From positions 1-37,158 of the forward strand of contig VXSY01000197.1 of assembly GCA_009837725.1 (NCBI GenBank): DNA of 37,158 nucleotides, read 5' to 3'. The first letter of the stretch is position 1. Each line of letters starts with the position of its first letter. The DNA is from Gammaproteobacteria bacterium. GTDB lineage: Bacteria; Pseudomonadota; Gammaproteobacteria; Pseudomonadales; Azotimanducaceae. Below the pieces are notes generated by a model that was not told the DNA's origin, did not search any database, and saw nothing but the letters and a program-made list of their open reading frames with translations. A program made the translations under genes and the position numbers. This document shows positions 33,352 to 37,158 of the stretch, piece after piece.

Positions 33352-33663
33352 ATGGACATTCGACCAACGCATCCCCAGCGCGCGCCCTGCGGGCGCGTCT
33401 TGCTGGTTTCCCTCAGCAGAAGCTGGGCTTGTGGTCTGGTTACGCTCGTGCTGGGCGTTGCCGCCGGGCCGGGCCTGGCTGCGGAAGGCAACTCGGAAGG
33501 AGAAGATGCCGAAGAGGCCACCGGCGTCGAGGTGGTGGAGCGATCGGACGAAGCCGAGGCGCCGCGCGAAAGGCCCCCGAGGCCCCCGGTAGCGCGCGAC
33601 GTGTTCGTCCCCAGTGAGGAAATCTCCGAGGACGTGGCAGTACCCTTCCCCGTGGACATCTGA
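33352..33663 (+). CDS. Small secreted protein in the envelope locus
   Basis: This 103-residue product has an N-terminal hydrophobic stretch (LVTLVLGVAAGPGLAAEG) that fits a signal peptide, an acidic segment, then Arg/Pro-rich RERPPRPPVARDVFVPS and the tail EEISEDVAVPFPVDI. It lies between the PEGA-SUMF1 gene (16 bp upstream) and the channel gene (16 bp downstream), so it is probably translated in the same operon. I do not recognise the family. The ATG at 33352 is preferred, and GTG at 33337 is an alternative. A possible role as a small subunit linking the channel to the periplasmic proteins is inference. Confidence 0.65.
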   Translation: MDIRPTHPQRAPCGRVLLVSLSRSWACGLVTLVLGVAAGPGLAAEGNSEGEDAEEATGVEVVERSDEAEAPRERPPRPPVARDVFVPSEEISEDVAVPFPVDI

Positions 33664-33679
33664 CGGAGCAGCCGACCGC

Positions 33680-34486
33680 ATGAAGAAGGTCCTATCCAAC
33701 GATTTCGTCTATCAGCTCGTGGCTCTCGTGCTGGCGTTGATCGTCGTGCATCTCGTCTATGTCACGGTCATCCGCCCAAACGCCGACGCCATCCTGGGCG
33801 CCCAGGCCGACCGCGTGGCGCAAGGCGAGGCGTTCGTGCCCGACCGTTCCCTCTATGTCGTGCTGCGCGACTACGAGCAGGAGTCCTGCTTCGTGCTGAT
33901 GCTGTGGGCCATGTCCATCATGGGCATGAAGACGCGCAACTCGTTCCGCGAGCGGCGGATGCTCGAGGAGCGCTTCATCAACGTCTCGGAGGGCATGAGC
34001 ATCCTGCCCGAGGACGCGCGGCTCTACTCCCGGCCCTTGCAGGCGCTCCCCGACGCCACTCGCCGCACCCTGTTGCCCCGCGCCCTGCTCGCCGCGTTGC
34101 AGCGCTTCGCCGCCACGCAGCATGTGCAGGACGTGTCCGACACGGTGCGCTCTGTGTGCGAGGCCGAGTCCGACCATCTCGACAGCGAACTCGCCATGAT
34201 TCGCTACATCGCCTGGGCCATCCCCTCCATCGGCTTCATCGGCACCGTGCGCGGCATCGGCGACGCGCTCGGGCAAGCCTATCGAGCGGTGGAAGGCGAC
34301 ATCGCCGGTGTCACCACCAGTTTGGGCGTCGCCTTCAACTCCACCTTCGTCGCCCTCGTCATCAGCATCGTCATCATGTTCCTCATGCATCAGGTGCAAT
34401 TGGTGCAGGAGCGGCTGGTGCTCGACACCCAGCACTACTGCGAGGAACATCTCATCCGCCATCTGCAAGCCCGCGACGCGCTCTAG
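33680..34486 (+). CDS. MotA/TolQ/ExbB family proton-channel protein
   Basis: This 268-residue inner-membrane protein belongs to the TolQ/ExbB/MotA ion-channel family. One helix lies at about 10-31, a second hydrophobic stretch at about 70-84, and the characteristic last two at about 174-195 and 215-236. Conserved blocks are IPSIGFIGTVRGIGDAL (the P..G..GTV.GI pattern) and GVTTSLGVAFNSTFVALVIS, which matches the final-helix pattern. A cytoplasmic helical domain sits between the two pairs. Family members form the pentameric, ion-conducting stator around a dimer of ExbD/TolR/MotB. No such partner is encoded separately here, and the vWA protein downstream may take its place. Confidence 0.85.
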   Translation: MKKVLSNDFVYQLVALVLALIVVHLVYVTVIRPNADAILGAQADRVAQGEAFVPDRSLYVVLRDYEQESCFVLMLWAMSIMGMKTRNSFRERRMLEERFINVSEGMSILPEDARLYSRPLQALPDATRRTLLPRALLAALQRFAATQHVQDVSDTVRSVCEAESDHLDSELAMIRYIAWAIPSIGFIGTVRGIGDALGQAYRAVEGDIAGVTTSLGVAFNSTFVALVISIVIMFLMHQVQLVQERLVLDTQHYCEEHLIRHLQARDAL

Positions 34487-34586
34487 GAGCGCGCGCCGTA
34501 GAAGGAGCGAATCGAGTGGCAGCGGCGAACGTTTCTAGGTCGGTGGGGGCAGGGGTCACGGCCCGCGCTCACGCTCACGCGCCTTG

Positions 34587-35903
34587 GTGCGCGCGCCGCT
34601 AGCCGTGCTCATCCTCGACTTCAACGACTCCGAGATCACGCTCTGGCGCGACGATGCCCTGCTCTATCGTGCGCCGGGCGTCGCCCATGTGGACGACGCG
34701 CAGGTGTTGTTCGGGGACGAGGCGGCGCAGCGTTCAAGGCTCTATCCTGGCCAGTCGCACGACCAGTTCTGGCGGCGGCTGAACGCCGAAGCGGTGGCAC
34801 CCCCGGGCCCTACCGTCGCCAACCAGGCCGATCTCGTCTATCTGCATCTCAAGGCCATTCTCGACGCGGCGAACGCCAACGCCGGCGAAGACTTGGTGGC
34901 GCTCGCGCCAGGCGCCATCACCGGCGAGCGACTGTCCCTGTTCCTTGGCATCGCCCGTGAGGTGGGTGCGCGTGTACGCGCCGTGGTCGATGGCGGCGTC
35001 GCCGGCGCAGCGGCAGGCGTACCGCCTGCAGACCTCGAGGATCGCACCTGCGCCGTGCTGGACGTCACCCGTCACGGCGGAGTCGTTTCCACCATCGACG
35101 TGGCGGGCGCCGAAGTGCGGCGCCGCAATGTCGTCGAAGTGGTGGAGGCCGGGGTGAACACGGTGTTCGAAGGCTGGATCGCGCTTGCCGCAGATCGCTT
35201 CGTGACGGAAACGCGCCTCGACCCGCTCCGCATCGCCGCTACGGAACAGCAGCTCTTCGATCGTCTTTGGGAGCTGGTTTCCGCCGGCGAGGGTACGCGC
35301 ATCGAACTCAGCCATGACGACGGTCTGCGCCGCGTGGACGTCCCCCGCGAAGCCCTGGCGCGCAAGGCAGCGCGCAACTACGACGCGCTTGCCGCAGCCG
35401 TCGGCGCTGCCGATGCCATCGCCGTGACTCACCGGGCGGCACGACTACCGGGCCTCACCGAACGAATGAGGCAACTGCAGCAGCCGGTCGTCGAACTCCC
35501 GGAAGACGCACTGCGACAGGCCGTGCTCGACAACGCGGAGCGCATCCTCGGCGACGGCACCACAGTGCGATACCTCACCGCACTGGCCACCCGGCGGGGC
35601 ACCGAGACAGCGACACCTGCCCCCCAATCCGCCGCACCGGCTCGATACCCGCCCACACACCTGCTATGCGCCGGCGTGGCCGTGCCCCTCCAGCAATGCC
35701 CTGACGCCAGCGACCACCCGGCGTGCGAAGCGCGAGGCCCAGCCTTCGACATCCGCGTCGACGACACGCAAGTCCACATCACCCCCACGAGCGACGACGC
35801 GACCACGGGGGATGGCCCGCTCCGCTCCAAGCGTCCCGCATGGGCCGGCGACACCGTGCTCTGGCAAGGCATCGAGTTCCGCCTCATCGCGGTAGAGCCG
35901 TAG
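34587..35903 (+). CDS. Putative ASKHA (actin/Hsp70-like) fold protein
   Basis: This 438-residue protein has three segments that line up with the nucleotide-binding signatures of the actin/Hsp70/sugar-kinase fold: ILDFNDSEITLW (phosphate 1), AVLDVTRHGGVVSTIDV (phosphate 2) and IAVTHRAARLPGLTERM, in the place of the adenosine motif. Between them VRAVVDGGVAGAAAG resembles the connecting segment. The canonical glycines of the adenosine motif are missing, so ATP binding is unproven. The C-terminal 90 residues (FDIRVDDTQVHI, DTVLWQGIEFRLIAVE) look like a small beta domain. The start is GTG at 34587 (or TTG just before) without a clear ribosome-binding site. It follows the channel gene by 100 bp. 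Confidence 0.55.
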   Translation: MRAPLAVLILDFNDSEITLWRDDALLYRAPGVAHVDDAQVLFGDEAAQRSRLYPGQSHDQFWRRLNAEAVAPPGPTVANQADLVYLHLKAILDAANANAGEDLVALAPGAITGERLSLFLGIAREVGARVRAVVDGGVAGAAAGVPPADLEDRTCAVLDVTRHGGVVSTIDVAGAEVRRRNVVEVVEAGVNTVFEGWIALAADRFVTETRLDPLRIAATEQQLFDRLWELVSAGEGTRIELSHDDGLRRVDVPREALARKAARNYDALAAAVGAADAIAVTHRAARLPGLTERMRQLQQPVVELPEDALRQAVLDNAERILGDGTTVRYLTALATRRGTETATPAPQSAAPARYPPTHLLCAGVAVPLQQCPDASDHPACEARGPAFDIRVDDTQVHITPTSDDATTGDGPLRSKRPAWAGDTVLWQGIEFRLIAVEP

Positions 35904-35917
35904 CGAGCGGCAAGACC

Positions 35918-37003
35918 ATGGCCCGCACCCAGCGCCGCTTCAACGTCTTCTCGCTGTCGTTTCTGGACGTCATGTCCTGCGGCTTCGGCGCCGTGGTGCT
36001 GATCTTTCTCATCATCAATCACGCCGTGGAGGACGACACCCAAGAGGTGAACCGCGACCTGTTGGCCGAGGTGCGCAAGCTCGACTACGAGATCGACTCC
36101 GGCGAAAAGGACCTCGTGGACCTGCAGGAGACCCTGGAAGGCACCCGCGCCCGCGTCAGCACCGCACGGCGCGAACTGCTGGCCATGCTCGAAGACCTTG
36201 AGCGCCGCAAGGCCGACCTCGACGAACTCGAAGCCGAGACCATCGCCCGCACCGAAGACGTGCAGGAGTTGCAGTCGGACGTCGAAACCCAACAGGACGA
36301 GGTGGAGAAGCTCCAGGCACAGGAAGAGCTCAGCAAGGGAAGGCAACTCATCGAAGTGGCCGGCGAGGGCGACAGGCAATACCTGACAGGCCTCTTCGTC
36401 GGCGGCCGCTACGTGCTCATCGCCCTCGATGCCTCCGCCAGCATGCTCGACGAGACCATCGTCCAGGTGATCCGTCGCCGCAACATGTCACGCGAGCGCC
36501 AGTTGCAGGCGCCAAAGTGGGAGCGCGCCCGCCGCACGGTGGAATGGCTCGCCGCGCAGGTACCGCTCGACAGCAACTTCCAGATCATGCTGTTCAACAC
36601 CGGCGCCCAGACCCTGCTGCCCACCACCAACTGGTATCCGGCTACCGATCAAGAGGCGCTCGACTCCGCCCTGTCCCTCCTTGCCGACACCGTGCCCGCC
36701 GGCGGCACTAGCTTGGAACCGGTGATGAGCGCCATCAACGGTTTGCGCCCGCGCCCGGACAACGTCTATCTCATCATCGACAGCCTACCCACTCAGGGCG
36801 ACCGACCACCGCGCGGCAGCACTGTGGACGGCCGCACCCGCCGCAGCTTCTTCGAGGACGCCACCAAACGTCTGCCGGCCGGCGTGCCGTTCAACGTCAT
36901 CCTGTTCCCCATGGAGGGCGACCCGATGGCGTCGGCGGCGTACTGGAGCCTCGCCAGCGTTACGGGCGGAGCCTATCTCGCGCCGTCGAGGGACTGGCCA
37001 TGA
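35918..37003 (+). CDS. vWA protein with ExbD/TolR-like N-terminal membrane segment
   Basis: This 361-residue protein has three parts. Residues 8-36 (FNVFSLSFLDVMSCGFGAVV onward) form a membrane helix whose beginning matches the ExbD/TolR pattern NV-F(I/L)DVM, with the conserved proton-pathway aspartate as Asp17. Residues 40-140 are a charged heptad-like coiled coil. Residues 160-361 are a von Willebrand A domain with the MIDAS motif DASAS (Asp171, Ser173, Ser175), the later Thr in AGGTSLEP and LIIDSLPTQG. It starts at ATG 35918, 15 bp after the ASKHA-like gene. I infer that it works with the MotA/TolQ/ExbB protein as a stator partner. Nothing of the next gene is visible. Confidence 0.82.
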   Translation: MARTQRRFNVFSLSFLDVMSCGFGAVVLIFLIINHAVEDDTQEVNRDLLAEVRKLDYEIDSGEKDLVDLQETLEGTRARVSTARRELLAMLEDLERRKADLDELEAETIARTEDVQELQSDVETQQDEVEKLQAQEELSKGRQLIEVAGEGDRQYLTGLFVGGRYVLIALDASASMLDETIVQVIRRRNMSRERQLQAPKWERARRTVEWLAAQVPLDSNFQIMLFNTGAQTLLPTTNWYPATDQEALDSALSLLADTVPAGGTSLEPVMSAINGLRPRPDNVYLIIDSLPTQGDRPPRGSTVDGRTRRSFFEDATKRLPAGVPFNVILFPMEGDPMASAAYWSLASVTGGAYLAPSRDWP

Positions 37004-37027
37004 GAGTCATCCATCCGGGTAGGGGGT

Positions 37028-37158
37028 CCTTGGGGCGAGGGCATCTTGCCCTCGCACGCGCCGTCAGGCGCGCTTCTTCTATATCGACGCGGGTCCAGTT
37101 CCCCGAAGACGCGCCTGACGGGGGGTTGGGTGGGCAAGTTGCCCTCCCCCCCAAGGCC
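37028..37158. repeat. REP-like inverted pair at the right edge
   Basis: Unit 1 has a perfect 9-bp hairpin GCGAGGGCA/TGCCCTCGC (37035-37055) and a perfect 6-bp one CGCGCC-GTCA-GGCGCG (37057-37072), then CTTCTTCT. Unit 2, inverted, has GCGCCTGACGG and GGGCAAGTTGCCC. The ends CCTTGGGG and CCCCAAGG are also inverted. Related to the units at 9991 and 19686. Confidence 0.7.

Noticed and set aside
33680-37003. Zorya-type anti-phage system (ZorA/ZorB)
   Set aside because: ZorB has an OmpA-like peptidoglycan-binding domain and ZorA a long cytoplasmic tail. Here the partner has a vWA domain, the channel protein is short and no ZorC/D/E genes are seen.

Overview
The window looks like chromosome from an uncultured, GC-rich gammaproteobacterium. 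The evidence is a conserved housekeeping run, ndk-rlmN-rodZ-hisS-yfgM-bamB, with outer-membrane (BamB) and cell-shape (RodZ) genes in the order typical of that class, followed by trmJ-iscS. The species cannot be named from the sequence. I found no rRNA, tRNA or CRISPR array. Coding density is high. Many stop and start codons overlap (ATGA, GTGA, TGATG), and several genes start with GTG or TTG behind clear ribosome-binding sites.

Layout. 41-6016 (minus strand): ndk, rlmN, rodZ, hisS, yfgM, bamB, without the ispG and pilF genes that often sit in this run. 6379-9957 (minus): an acyl-CoA carboxylase carboxyltransferase, trmJ and iscS, tightly packed and without iscR. 10119-12103: an NHL beta-propeller protein diverging from a luciferase-like oxidoreductase. 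12683-16175: an MFS exporter convergent with a DUF4143 ATPase that has two operator-like palindromes upstream, then a gamma-glutamylcyclotransferase-like protein and a TusA-like protein. 16176-20032: an accessory stretch with an L,D-transpeptidase, a metallophosphoesterase and an HSL-type esterase, bracketed by five copies of one roughly 50-bp repeat. 20033-24096: a second MFS transporter, a purine nucleoside permease family lipoprotein, a two-repeat DUF1330 protein and a small COQ4-like protein.

24343-37003 (plus strand) holds the most unusual content: nine consecutive genes, nearly all predicted to be envelope proteins. They are a TPR protein with a TonB-C-like end, a long acidic lipoprotein, a second lipoprotein, a membrane-anchored TPR-like protein, a membrane-anchored protein with five PEGA-like repeats and a SUMF1/FGE-like domain, a small secreted protein, a MotA/TolQ/ExbB channel protein, a putative actin/Hsp70-fold (ASKHA) protein, and a von Willebrand A protein whose N-terminal membrane segment resembles that of ExbD/TolR, including the aspartate. 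I infer that the last three form an ion-driven inner-membrane motor or sensor in which the vWA protein replaces ExbD/TolR, and that the upstream lipoproteins and PEGA protein are its periplasmic or outer-membrane partners. No characterised system with this composition is known to me.

The intergenic regions hold at least four families of short repeats: REP-like double hairpins, a roughly 50-bp TGTCGGG-ended repeat, a 185-bp MITE-like element that exactly fills one intergenic gap inside the envelope locus, and a GC-rich hairpin module.
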